This document shows positions 51,410 to 62,534 of a stretch of 64,000 nucleotides of DNA, one piece after another. Made by a program: the position numbers and the translations under genes. Origin of the DNA: Arion vulgaris. Taxonomy: Eukaryota > Mollusca > Gastropoda > Stylommatophora > Arionidae. The stretch's first letter is position 1, and the number at the start of each line of letters is the position of its first letter. The stretch is taken from positions 84,850,941 to 84,914,940 of the forward strand of contig CM036753.1 in the NCBI GenBank assembly GCA_020796225.1, read 5' to 3'. The notes beneath the pieces are model-generated. The model had not been told where the DNA came from and searched no databases. It saw only the letters and a list, made by a program, of their open reading frames with translations.

Positions 51410-52015
51410 GATAACTTTGAGATCACAGAGATGTGTTTGCTTTTAGAGCAATCTTCAGAATTACCCTGGGAGCTAAAAAAAACTAATAAAATGAAGGTAT
51501 ACTGTTGGAAATTCATGTGTAAAAGTAGTGTATGACACAGACAGAAAAATATACAGTTTTTATAGTTCTAGAGCTCGTTATTGGATTTGTAGGTTATGTG
51601 ACATGGTACGAACCGGTACAATTGAAAGATAAAGACGATTAAAAAAGAGATGAGATGATGGATAAGTTCAACATGATAGTGTGGATGAAAATCAACAACA
51701 TTAGCTGATAAACAGCCTGGACATTGTGGAGTTTCATGGTTGTTTACATGAGCTGGCAGGACAATCGTTGAGATTACTAGCCTCGTTTTAAACAAGCTAT
51801 ATATTACATAGTGATTATAATCTGTCTTTTACAATATCGATTTTCGTGACAGATATGGACTAGGGTGGTGTTGTTTTGGGGGGGTTTTTTTTGCAGGTCA
51901 AGGAACTGACATTATTGAATGATCTGTCTACTTCGACTAGAACAAATGTTGGAATATTTTGTTTTATCCATATTCTGGGAGGTGGCACTACTGCATAGGA
52001 AGAAACAAATAACGT
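51410..52015. other. Unassigned DNA
   Basis: Nothing recognised; 51568-51795 has a 75-aa minus ORF without motifs. Confidence 0.4.
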
Positions 52016-52017
52016 AC

Positions 52018-52079
<62 letters not shown>
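52016..52079. repeat. (TA)n microsatellite
   Basis: About 30 TA dinucleotides directly preceding the 46-bp array. Confidence 0.95.
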
Positions 52080-52082
<3 letters not shown>

Positions 52083-52438
52083 TGTCTATGTGATGGGCGT
52101 GAATAACGTTTACTGCGTCAGTCTGTCTATGTGACATACAGGAATAACGTTTACTGCGTCAGTCTTTCTATTGACATACATGAATAACGTTTACTGCGTC
52201 AGTCTGTCTATTTGACATACATGTATAACGTTTACTGCGTCAGTCTGTCTATATGACATACAAGAATAACGTTTACTGCGTCAGTCTGTCTATGTGATAG
52301 ACATGAATAACGTTTACTGCGTCACTTTTGTCTATGTGACAGACAAGAATAACGTTTACTACATCAGTCTGTCTATGTGACAGACAAGAATAACGCTTAC
52401 TTCATCAGTCTGTCTATGTGATAGACAAGAATAACCGT
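52080..52438. repeat. 46-bp tandem repeat (8 units)
   Basis: TGTCTATGTGACATACAGGA then ATAACGTTTACTGCGTCAGT. It drifts progressively towards the 3' end (ACTACATCAG, CTTACTTCATCAG). Confidence 0.93.
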
Positions 52439-52619
52439 TGCTACGAGTGAAGCAGAAAAAATGACTGAGACATGTTCACATTTAGTTTTTTCTTTGCTAT
52501 CTGTTAAATAGATCGATCAATTTTGGTAACCGTAGGCTTTGATAGCTTCTGTAAAGAGGATTAGCTAATGCACATTCAGGTGAGCCTAACTCCGATCTCA
52601 TATGTACTTGTAATAAAGA

Positions 52620-53560
52620 TCCCAAGTAAAGAACATAAGGCAGGGAGTCAGACAAGGCTGCATTTTGTCGCCTTGTCTGTTTAACATATAACCAGAAAAC
52701 ATCATGAGGAATGTTACAGAAAATAGCGGAAAAGAACAATACGATCCTTTTATAATCGGAGGAAGAAAAATACCTGAACTACGATACGCTGACGATACAG
52801 TGTTATTGTCAACATCACAAAAAAAGATTGAGAAATTTTTAGGAGAAGTGAAAGATAAAAGCGAAAAACAAAATCTATATCTCAATGTAGCAAAAACAAA
52901 AATAATGACAACAGATAAAACGAACATGACAAAAGATATTTTTATCAACGGAGGGAAAGTTGAAAATGCGAACAGTTTTGAATATCTTGGTTCACTACTA
53001 ACAACAGATGGAAATGGGATGAAGGAAATTAAAAGAAGAACAAACATGGCTTTACTAAAAATTAAACAACTAAAAACAGTATGGAACGGAACTGATAAGA
53101 AAATAAAGATCAGAATACTAAGAGCATGCATATTCCCACTGGCAACGTATGGTTGTGAAGCATGGTCATTTAATTAAGCAGTGGAAAAACATATATGTGC
53201 TTTTGAATATAAGTATTATAGAAGAGTCATCCGTATATCTTGGACAGAGAAGAGAAGAAATAGATCTATCCAGAAAGAACTCAAAATCAAATAAAATTGA
53301 CTGTTCCTACAAATGCGAAAAAGAAAATTGAGATATTTTGGACATATACAAAGAAATGAAGGACTGGAGAAGACCATCATGGAAGGAGGCATACCAGCAA
53401 AGAGAAGAAGAGGAAGACCACAGAGAAGATGGATTCAGGATGTAACTGGTGGTCTGAACATGACCGCTGCAGAGGCAGAACATCTGGCCTATGAGAGAGA
53501 GAAGTTCCGGAGGACTGTTGGGGTGGCAAAGCTCTGCTCAGGACAGGCTATTTGATCAAG
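52620..53560 (+). mobile_element. Non-LTR retrotransposon reverse transcriptase 3' half with YADD
   Basis: Reading frame 3 from 52644: GVRQGCILSPCLFNI, a stop (52689-52691), then from 52704 a 157-codon open stretch with GGRKIPELRYADDTVLLST (catalytic YADD box of the RT palm), VAKTKIMTTD, FEYLGSLLTTDG and KIRILRACIFPLATYGCEAW. After a stop and frame changes it continues with KLRYFGHIQRNEGLEKTIME, KRRRGRPQRRWIQDVT and EHLAYEREKFRRTVGVAK. This is the order of an RTE/CR1-like polyprotein from RT block 5 to the C-terminus. The endonuclease and N-terminal RT are absent, so it is 5'-truncated. It is the best-preserved RT in the window but inactive, with an internal stop and at least two frameshifts. 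Confidence 0.94.
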
Positions 53561-53564
53561 GAAT

Positions 53565-53800
53565 CAGGGTTTACTGTAGTCCAACCGGGTACCGTAGGCG
53601 GACCGAAAATTGTTGTCTTAGCTGTGATCAACCGGAATTTTCCGGTACGGGGTTATCAGCATCGCTATCGTCGACTCAATTGTTGTTATGTCTTGTTTGC
53701 AGATGATTTGTATTAGCATGATTGTTTAGACTTTATAATTCTAGTCGTTACTGAATATAATTATAAATAACTAGATATGTCACAGTTTAGATGTTTAGAA
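53565..53800. other. Unassigned DNA (possibly LINE 3' UTR)
   Basis: Nothing diagnostic; a palindromic ACCGGAATTTTCCGGT lies near 53631. Confidence 0.35.
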
Positions 53801-53804
53801 TTGG

Positions 53805-53970
53805 ATGCCTGGGGGATAGAATGAGGAATGTGTATAATCAGCGAGCCACGGGCACCATCAGTATGTACACTCTTTGATATCTGTTGGGGGAGACTGAGCC
53901 CCTATGGGTCTGCATGGAGTGCAATGATGTCAGTTTAATAACCAATAACCAATTAAGATGTTGATATGTT
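53805..53970 (+). repeat. Dispersed repeat family G, copy 4
   Basis: TTGGATGCCTGGGGGATAGA, ACCATCAGTATGTACACTCT, GATATCTGTTGGGGGAGACT, GAGTGCAATGATGTCAGTTT and tail AATAACCAATAACCAATT. Confidence 0.72.
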
Positions 53971-54126
53971 ACTCTTGTAGCTATCTAATAGCAATGTGAA
54001 CTTTCAACTCTTTGACTTAATTAATTGTTTTTATAGCGAGTCTGTGGATTGTATGAACACACACACACATTGTTATACCTAACAGGGAAAGAGAGAGAGA
54101 GTGCATTTAGTGATTTATTTTTGATG

Positions 54127-54362
54127 GTGGATTTAGTAGGAATTATTACTTAATGTGAAATTTATGGATGATTTAGTAGGAATTATTACTTAATTTGAAA
54201 TTTATGGAGGATTTAGTAGGAATTATTACTTAATTTGAAATTTATGGATGATTTAGTAGGAATTATTACTTAATTTGAAATTTATGGATGATTTAGTAGG
54301 AATTATTACTTAATTTGAAATTTATGGAGGATTTAGTAGGAATTATTACTTAATTTGAAATT
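54127..54362. repeat. 40-bp minisatellite (6 units)
   Basis: GGATGATTTAGTAGGAATTA then TTACTTAATTTGAAATTTAT; GGATG and GGAGG variants. Confidence 0.95.
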
Positions 54363-54369
54363 TTCCCGG

Positions 54370-55210
54370 GCAGTGAAAGTTATTTAAGAATTTCACTGAC
54401 AAGAATTATTTCACATGTTCGACGTGTGAACTTTCTTTTGTTTAGTTCGTCTCCAATAGAACTAGTCATTCAATCCTACCTACTATAATATCAGAGATAT
54501 CAGAGATACACCCGATTGTACTACATGGGACACAAATCCAGTACTTTTTAAGCATGGGGCGAGCTGTTACTTCAACTCAACAGAAACCGACCCTTCAGCC
54601 TACTTCAGGATGTTGATATAAAAATATGAAACGTCTTTTAACGCTATATCGTTTACAGCAGATATTTTTATTATTTAAAAAAATTGTTTGTGTTTAATAA
54701 TTGTTTTAAATAATAATTTTTCCTTGGGTCTTCAACGCAGTCAACAACACTGTCTTCTCTTTTTTGTAACTCAAAATTTCCCCCTGTATATAGAACTATT
54801 CTTAAGTAAGAGTCATAGTTTAATGAAACCTATGTATAAGAAAACGTGTAGTTGTAACAGGTGGATTTAAGAGCCGTGGCAAAACGTTGACAAATCTGAC
54901 CTTTGATCTTGTAATACAAGGAGTTAAGTTTACTCTGGCTCGCCCGGCCCGGTTTTTGGGGTCTGGTTGAAAGCACGTTTCATTGAAAAAGAGTCAACAA
55001 AATGTAGAGTGCGACGAGAAGCGACGTGATCTAAGTGAACAAAAACATATGGGAAGTACAAGAGAACACATGCCAAGAAAAATTCAGGATTTTAGGCGGA
55101 CGAACGCTTTGAATTCTTCTTGGACCTAGATTTAAGCACGTCCGACGACAGCTGGGGAAATTCTCATGTAATTTATTGAACAATAGGTAACCTGTTTCAT
55201 GATCTTACCA
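54370..55210. other. Unassigned DNA
   Basis: About 840 bp without recognisable repeats or coding signals; a 60-aa ORF at 54688 has no motif. Confidence 0.4.
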
Positions 55211-55215
55211 AAATC

Positions 55216-55495
55216 ACATGCTAGACCGCCCGAGTGGTTACCGGGGCCCAAATTTGGGGTGTAAAGAATAGAACCACTGTTACCCACCATGCATGTCGTA
55301 AGAGGCGACTAAGGAGGTTAGGCTGAAATCGGATGCACATGTCCTAAACGTGTAGAAATCTAATCTATGCGTTTAGGGGCCTACCAAACCAATGTGCAAC
55401 GTATACACGTTCTTGGCAAAAATCAAACATATCACAAAAGTGATTAAAATTGGTCGTAAAGAACGAACGTAAAGAAGAAGAAGACATGCTAGACA
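55216..55495 (+). mobile_element. SINE B copy 6, full length, perfect 11-bp TSD
   Basis: The element is 55227-55484, flanked by ACATGCTAGAC. Head CGCCCGAGTGGTTACCGGGG, core CATGTCGTAAGAGGCGACTA, ATACACGTTCTTGGCAAAAA, GGTCGTAAAGAACGAACG and GAAGAAGAAG tail. It lies immediately upstream of a LINE tail, as at 37.9 kb. Confidence 0.95.
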
Positions 55496-55620
55496 TTACG
55501 ACTGTGAAAGACACCATGAACGAAGAGCACACAAGAACCCGTTCTATAAATCTTTTCTCATTCTATCGCTATGAGGCAAATTATGGTTAGAGAAACGACG
55601 AATTCTAAATCGAGTTCTAA
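55488..55620 (+). mobile_element. LINE C-terminal tail (MWTSEIT type), copy 2
   Basis: DITTVKDTMNEEHTRTRSIN then LFSFYRYEANYG corresponds to EITEATKDTIYEAHTRTRSRNLFLS at 38.3 kb. The upstream part is separated by the SINE B insertion or lost. Confidence 0.7.
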
Positions 55621-56070
55621 AAAAACGTACAGTGTTATTTTCTGTAAGGGTCTCAATCATTTCAATTTCTACGGTATCTCATATTCAACACTACGACCAC
55701 TTTTATAATTGAACATTACGGTTTTCGCAGTGAACAAATGTCCTGAACCTTGTACGGTCACAATAATCTCATTATGAAATTACTCTACGTCCACGTACCA
55801 CGTTATTGATATACTAATTATATACCATTTGTCCACAATGAAACAAATAATCTTAAGTTCACGTATCTTGACCTCAGCGTCATTGACCTAACCCAGCTGC
55901 TATTGTACGGAGTCCAACAGCTGAAACTAAATCACAAAATCTCAAAGTTATATGTTTATTTCGTCTCATGAGGTTTTTTCAATCAGATAATTTATATGAA
56001 GATTTGTGGTTCATGGTTTTTTTCAATCCGATAGCTTATAAGGAGATTTGTGGTTCAGATGTGGTTAATG
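55620..56070. other. Unassigned DNA
   Basis: An imperfect duplication of GAGGTTTTTTCAATCAGATA / CATGGTTTTTTTCAATCCGATA at 55970-56070; otherwise nothing. Confidence 0.4.
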
Positions 56071-56079
56071 GCTTTTTTT

Positions 56080-56285
56080 ACTACAAGTGCATGTCGTAAG
56101 AGGCGACTGAGGTAGGAGCATAGGAAGCTGCCTAGCAGTCGCAGCGTCTCAGAAATCGGAAGTGCTGGCCTACTTTTAGGCGCATAACTGGCACAACGTA
56201 CAATCGCTCTTATGCTCAGATCACATACAGATCACACAGAGTGGTTAACAAGTGGTCGGTATGGAGCGTTCGAAGAAGAAGATGT
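56080..56285 (+). mobile_element. SINE A copy 11, 5'-truncated
   Basis: It starts at CTACAAGTGCATGTCGTAAG and runs to GGAGCGTTCGAAGAAGAAGA. The GCCGGG head is missing. It is directly followed by a SINE B-like 3' fragment. Confidence 0.9.
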
Positions 56286-56420
56286 GTCGGATGTGTCTGT
56301 ACTTCATGCCGTAGAGGTTTAACAGGGGCTCAACGTACTCATGTTCTCGGCGTAAACCCCACAGATCACAAAGAATGGTTAAATTTGTTGATAAGAACGA
56401 ATGCAAACAAACAACAAACA
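56286..56420 (+). mobile_element. SINE A/B-related 3' fragment (third subtype)
   Basis: GTCGGATGTGTCTGTACTTC, AACGTACTCATGTTCTCGGC, CAGATCACAAAGAATGGTTA and ATAAGAACGAATGCAAACAA follow the order of the SINE B 3' half but with about a quarter of positions changed and an (AAAC) tail instead of GAA. Confidence 0.6.
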
Positions 56421-56424
56421 TATG

Positions 56425-57300
56425 AATGAATCAATCAATAAATTTATCTAGAAACCCCATCTAAACGGGCACATAATGTGTTATATGATTAATGAACAGC
56501 TATCAGCTACAGATGTGATCTTGTACTACTAAGAGAACGAATAACAGGGACACAATAAAATATAGTTTTACATGACCAAATCTATTCTTCTACCGTCAAC
56601 GCTGTCTGTTTCAAGTTGTCTGTTACGCGCACCAAGAGATATTGACTGTCAGACGCGACGTATGTAACTGTGATCTCTAAATGGCGTTTAGCATAAAATG
56701 CTCATCGGCCTACTTAATTTCCCCGTACGTTTACCACGGCATACATACATAAAAGGAAGTCAGAAAGCTCGCTGCAGCGCCCAGGGAGCGACAATTGAAA
56801 ATTTCTGAAGGACCAGTGCAATTTCTACACGCCCAAGAAGTCAAGCATAAAAAGATAATAAATACATGATTTTTGACACGCTATTTTGGTGTGTATGAGG
56901 GTACTTGTATGAGTGTGCGTTCGCGCGCCTGTGTATGTACATCAGTGATTGCGTATATGTGTGGGGGGACCATTTAAAATAGTAGACAGTCACGGTACTC
57001 CTCTCCAAGTCCTAATGTAACCAAATAGACACAGGTCTGCTTATGAAAGAGACATTACTATACCACAATAAGAAACCATTCCTTGAATAACCACTTTTAC
57101 GTGTAGTTTTTCGGCAGTTTACGCATGGTAACACTTGTTCTTCTGTGATCAGTTTTTTCATCGAAGTTAGAAATCGAAGACGCATATATATTTCAAGATT
57201 TTGAATACTTTCTCAAATGTTACAATGAATCTAAAACATCGAGATAAATGTTAATCGTACTAAATGACTTTATCAGAAAAATATTTTTTTCTTCCATATT
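56425..57300. other. Unassigned DNA
   Basis: About 880 bp without recognisable repeats or coding signals. Confidence 0.4.
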
Positions 57301-57307
57301 TTGTCCT

Positions 57308-57352
57308 CTGCTATTTTTTGCCGTTAGGCGTAGCAGGTTTAACTGATGATCG
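57308..57352 (-). mobile_element. LINE 3'-terminal scrap
   Basis: About 38 bp (TTTTTTGCCGTTAGGCGTAG, CAGGTTTAACTGATGATCGG) are almost identical to the 3' end of the split LINE at 41575-41618. The rest of that LINE is absent. Confidence 0.7.
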
Positions 57353-57560
57353 GTTAGAACGCAGCTCCCATGCAGGAGACCCGTGTTCGATTCACGTTAA
57401 AGCCAAAGATTATTTTTTTTATGTGGGCATAAATGAAAATTCCTAGCCTGAACAGCTTAGCAGCGACTATACTTGCCATGCAGCCATTAACTTCCTTGAG
57501 CTCTCGTGTTCCATCTGTTCTACACCGTCCTAAAATAAGCGGTACTAACGACAGTTTAAT
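57353..57560 (+). mobile_element. SINE I copy 2 (unexpanded)
   Basis: tRNA-like head TTAGAACGCAGCTCCCATGC with B-box-like GTGTTCGATTCACG; body CCTGAACAGCTTAGCAGCGA, CTTGCCATGCAGCCATTAAC and 3' part TTCTACACCGTCCTAAAATA. The CCATGCAGCCATTAAC block is single copy, whereas the 6.0-kb copy has about 22. Confidence 0.72.
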
Positions 57561-57764
57561 AAAGACATACACACAAATGACATAAACAGACAGTGTATTA
57601 TCTTGTATTCATTAAATAGTATGTTGCACATACAGAATTCTGTTTGTTTGTTGTTGTTTTTAGCTATTGATGTAGCAATATAATCTATTTGTTTATTATG
57701 AGATTTGAAAGCTGCAGTCTAAGAATGATTGAGAAATTTCTGTTTTTTTACATATGTAAGACGT

Positions 57765-59765
57765 ACTGAAATTCATTCATTGTTTACTATGAAATTTGAA
57801 AGCATAAGTAAGACTGACTGCTGAAGACCATTCATAGTTTATTATGAAATTTGAAAGCATAAGTAAGACTGACTGAAGACCATTCATAGTTTACTGTGAA
57901 ATTTGAAAGCATAAGTAAGACTGACTGAAGACCATTCATAGTTTACTGTGAAATTTGAAAACATAAATAAGACTGACTGAAAACCATTCATAGTTTATTA
58001 TGAAATTTGAAAGCATAAGTAAGACTGACTGAAAACCATTCATAGTTTATTGTGAAATTTGAAAGCATAAGTTAGACTGACTGAAAATCATTCATAGTTT
58101 ACTATGAAATTTGAAAGCATAAGTTAGACTGACTGAAGACCATTCATAGTTTATTATGAAATTTGAAAGCATAAGTAAGACTTACTGAAAACCACTCATA
58201 GTTTATTATGAAATCTTGTGAGAATAAGTAAGACTTACTGAAAACCACTCATAGTTTATTATGAAATCTTGTGAGAATAAGTAAGACTTACTGAAAACCA
58301 CTCATAGTTTATTATGAAATCTTGTGAGAATAAGTAAGACTTACTGAAAACCACTCATAGTTTATTATGAAATCTTGTGAGAATAAGTAAGACTTACTGA
58401 AACCACTCATAGTTTTTATGAATTGAAAGATAAGTTAGACTGATGAGAAATCATTCATAGTTTACTATGAATTTGAAAGCATAGTAAGACTGACTGAAAA
58501 ACATTCATAGTTTATTGAATTTGAAAGCATAGTAAGACTGACTGAAAACCATTCATAGTTTATTGTGAAATTTGAAAGCATAAGTTAGACTGACTGAAAA
58601 TCATTCATAGTTTACTATGAAATTTGAAAGCATAAGTTAAAACTGACTGAAGACCATTCATAGTTTATATGAAATTTGAAAGCATAAGTAAGACTTACTG
58701 AAACCATCATAGTTTATATGAAATCTTGGAGAATAAATAAGACTTACTAAAACCATCATAGTTTATTATGAAATTTGAAGAATAAGTAAGACTTACTGAA
58801 AACCACTCATAGTTTATTATGAAATTTGTAGAATAAGTAGACTACTGAAAACCCCTCATAGTTTATTATGAAATCTTGAGAATAAGTAAGACTTACTGAA
58901 ACCACTCATAGTTTATTATGAAATCTTGAGAATAAGTAAGACTTACTGAAAACCACTCATAGTTTATTATGAAATCTTGTGAGAATAAGTAAGACTTACT
59001 GAAAACCACTCATAGTTTATTATGAAATTTGAAAGCATAAGTTAGACTGACTGAAAATCATTCATAGTTTACTATGAAATTTGAAAGCATAAGTAAGACT
59101 ACTGAAACCATTCATAGTTTATTATGAAATTTGAAAGCATAAGTTAGACTGACTGAAGACCATTCATAGTTTATTATGAAATTTGAAGATAAGTAAGACT
59201 TACTGAAAACCACTCATAGTTTATTATGAAATCTTGTGAGAATAAGTAAGACTTACTGAAAACCACTCATAGTTTATTATGAAATCTTGTGAGAATAAGT
59301 AAGACTTACTGAAAACCACTCATAGTTTATTATGAAATCTTGTGAGAATAAGTAAGACTTACTGAAAACCACTCATAGTTTATTATGAAATCTTGTGAGA
59401 ATAAGTAAGACTTACTGAAAACCACTCATAGTTTATTATGAAACTTTGAGAATAAGTAAGACTTACTGAAAACCACTCATAGTTTATTATGAAATTTGGA
59501 GAATAAGTAAGTCTTACTGAAAACCACTCATAGTTTATTATGAAATATTGTGAGAATAAGTAAGACTTACTGAAAACCACTCATAGTTTATTATGAAATC
59601 TTGTGAGAATAAGTAAGACTTACTGAAAACCACTCATAGTTTATTATGAAATCTTGTGAGAATAAGTAAGACTTACTGAAAACCACTCATAGTTTATTAT
59701 GAAATCTTGTGAGAATAAGTAAGGTTGACTGAAAAATACTCATAGTTTATTATGAATTATGATCA
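57765..59765. repeat. 52-bp satellite, 2.0 kb, two alternating variants
   Basis: Variant 1: CATTCATAGTTTATTATGAA, ATTTGAAAGCATAAGTTAGA, CTGACTGAAAA. Variant 2: CACTCATAGTTTATTATGAA, ATCTTGTGAGAATAAGTAAG, ACTTACTGAAAAC. About 38 units arranged in blocks: 1 (57770-58190), 2 (58195-58420), 1 (58430-58690), 2 (58690-59020), 1 (59030-59190), 2 (59200-59740). Units in 58400-58860 show many single-base losses. Confidence 0.96.
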
Positions 59766-59924
59766 GAGCATAAGTAAGAATATGAATTTTATTTTAATTA
59801 CTATTAACTCTTTTTTACCTAGGCAGCAACTTCCCAGCCTACTCTTACCGATTTTACACTTCTATGAATTCTCTTACGTGCTCAATGTGAACACGTGATC
59901 TATGTTTTATCGTACATTTCCGAT

Positions 59925-60155
59925 AGGACAAAGAAAAATCTCCCTTACATTGAGATCATATGAAGCTTTCCACAACAGAATATCAGGAAGGAAGACGAGA
60001 GGAAGACCGAGGAAAAGGTGGATAGATAACGTAGTTGAATTCTGCCAGGGGACAAAGAAAACCATCACACAAGTCACCGGAGAAGCGCAAGACAAATACA
60101 TAAAACCACGACACTGGGTTAAGTTAACAACCCGGTAACAGTGTGCTGACAAAAG
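59925..60155 (+). mobile_element. LINE C-terminal tail (PRHW type), copy 1
   Basis: Translation ISGRKTRGRPRKRWIDNVVE, FCQGTKKTITQVTGEAQDKY and KPRHWVKLTTR then stop. It is homologous to the minus-strand fragment at 61404 (GRPRKRWLDGV ... ITITQATRTAQDKN.KPRHWATTR). It is open over 78 codons and lacks all upstream RT. Confidence 0.85.
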
Positions 60156-60159
60156 AAGT

Positions 60160-60940
60160 GGAAGACATTGAGATCAGAGATCACTAGAAAAATACTTCAA
60201 TCACTACACATATATAGGAAACTAACCGAAACTCCAATATAGATGAAACAATATGACATTATTGAACAATCAACGCAGTTTATAGGCTTCAAGTAATAAA
60301 GAAATATTCCTTGAAATCTAAAAGATATATATATATATTATTTCTTATTTTGATTATACACATCTTTCTTATACACATTTTTGAAGCGACAAGTTAGAAA
60401 GGTACCCAAACATCAATAATCAATATAGTAGTACAAGTCTATATCCTCTACGACAGTATGGTTCTTATTTTATTGTTATTGAATGTTAGAGTATGCTCTT
60501 CTGCACTTTATTTTTAAACACCGTCCGTTTCTGCTACTAGGATTCTTAGTTATCCACATTTTCTTCCTGTGAGGAGGAAACACTTCTTTGTGAATCTCGC
60601 ATTTGTTAAATTTGTTTTATTTTGTTTAGAAAATTGTGACTGTGTTGGAGATATTTGAATTTAGTCCTTTTTTTTACGTGTTGTTTATTGTGTTTACAAT
60701 GCATCAGTTTCTGTACATCTTTTTCTCTTTCAATAGTAAATACTGTTACGTTTTTATATACCAGACTGTTGATATTGTGTTCTAATATGTATTTTTCTGA
60801 AAGACCTTTGTTATCTTCCTTGACATAGACCAGCTATTGTCAAGAGAGGAACAATGCATCATCTTCATATTAAGGACAGGTCATTATAGGCTTTGTTAAC
60901 ACACAAACACATATATTTATCTCGTACCGTTAGACGTTAC
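60160..60940. other. Unassigned AT-rich DNA
   Basis: Nothing recognised apart from short (TA)n at 60326-60338. Confidence 0.4.
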
Positions 60941-61045
60941 ATAGGGTCTGCTAGTAATTTCTACATAACGAACTGTCTTGGACACCTCGTTACATAAGGT
61001 CTGCGAGTAATTTCTACATAACGCACTGTCTTGGACAACTCGTTC
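60935..61045. repeat. 57-bp tandem duplication
   Basis: GTTACATAGGGTCTGCTAGT then AATTTCTACATAACGAACTG, twice. Confidence 0.88.
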
Positions 61046-61245
61046 AATCTCTTCTATCAAATTGAGTCCGATATTTCAAGCCTCTCTCAGTTGTCGACAA
61101 ATTTCCCTAGGGAGCTCTTTCTTCCTTGAAACCATTACTTCCCATTTCAATGCATGATCTGTTATTCTTTGATCATTTCTTCTCAGCGTATGCCCAGCAT
61201 ATCTCCATCTTCTCTTTCTTATAAGAGTTGAGACTAGTGGTTGAC
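61030..61245 (-). mobile_element. LINE C-terminal tail (RWRYAGHTLRR type)
   Basis: Minus-strand reading: LIRKRRWRYAGHTLRRNDQR, ITDHALKWEVM, KELPREICRQLREA, then stop-interrupted IERVVQDSALCR. The W.Y.GH.LRR ... L.WE pattern is the basic C-terminal tail of a further LINE lineage. Confidence 0.78.
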
Positions 61246-61403
61246 CAGACATTTCTATGATTTAATCACTGCTTCTGAATTCCTCTCATTTTATGTTCAT
61301 TATTTTTCGCAGACAGCTATTTTCAAATGCATTCAAACTCACTTTCTATATTTTTAGTATTTTTTCAACTTTCGCTTCTTCTTCTTCTTTTGTCGTCACA
61401 CTG

Positions 61404-61730
61404 CTACCGGGTTGTTGCCCAGTGTCGTGGTTTTCTGTTTTTGTCTTGCGCTGTTCTGGTGGCTTGTGTGATTGTTATCTTTGCTCTTTCACAGGATGCT
61501 GCCACGCCATCTAACCATCTTTTCCGTGGTCTTCCTCTTGCCTTCTTTCCCGATGTTCTGTTGTAGAAGACTCTGTATACTGTGGAGTTTGGATGCATTC
61601 TTATTAAGTGGCCAAACCACTTCATTCTTTGTTTCTCTATGTAATTCAAGCACGGTTTGTGCCAACTTTCTTTCTTATGCTGATGTTGGTGATTCTGTCT
61701 TTTCTTGTGTTGTTGGTAACTTTTTTCAAC
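61404..61730 (-). mobile_element. LINE C-terminal tail (PRHW type), copy 2
   Basis: Minus-strand translation NYIEKQRMKWFGHLIRMHPN, FYNRTSGKKARGRPRKRWLD and ITITQATRTAQDKNRKPRHW then ATTR. Upstream (61650-61730) a frameshifted RTDRITNISIRKKVGT segment is recognisable. The IEKQR.KWFGHL.RM block also matches the split LINE at 43.1 kb. Confidence 0.88.
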
Positions 61731-61734
61731 TTTC

Positions 61735-62530
61735 GCTGGCTTATGTTAAAGTTGATACAACATTAGTCTTTAAAATTCGTAATTTATTTTTTAAACTATA
61801 TAACTTGCAGTTCCATATTTTATTCACAAACTACTAAAAGCTGATGTTGCTTTAACAAATGTGTTATGTTAACACAGGCAAACTACATTTCATATTGGCG
61901 ATTTGACGTGGTGCTCTTGTGATACTACAATAGAAAACACTGACCTCATACTCTAATCATATTTACTCTTCATCGTCTTTGGAGTCAAACATTGGCCATG
62001 GACTATTCCAACTGAGACAGAACTGTATGGCACAAGGGAAAATCTGTACATCAACATAAGTTTTATCAAAGCTATCGGTTACCTAATAAGGACTCGCTGT
62101 CTAAAATAACGATGAAGATAAACAAGACTCGGTTTTTCATTCTATATACCACTTATGATTATTTATCGGTTGTATATATATGTATATATATTTAAAGATG
62201 TTTGGTTTAAGAACTCTTCCATGTTTTATTCATTATCTTGTGTATGTTATGTTGCTAATATGTTTTGTACCTGTTATTGTCTGCCAATAAGGCAATATAT
62301 ATTCATAATAATTATCATGTTTGTTTTCTTGTATATATAATTCGCTTAATATTCAATTGATATACTCTCCATGTAATTCTATGTCCAGTTTGTGTATAAT
62401 CAAAAAGAGAAATAATACTTATATTTTTCGATTTCAAGGACTAATATTATTCTTAGCTATAAACTGGCTTGTTTTCCAGCATCATTATTATATATATATA
62501 TATATATCATGTAACATGTACATTGTTTAA
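61735..62530. other. Unassigned DNA
   Basis: AT-rich, short (TA)n tracts near 62180 and 62490; no element or gene recognised. Confidence 0.4.
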
Positions 62531-62534
62531 GAAA

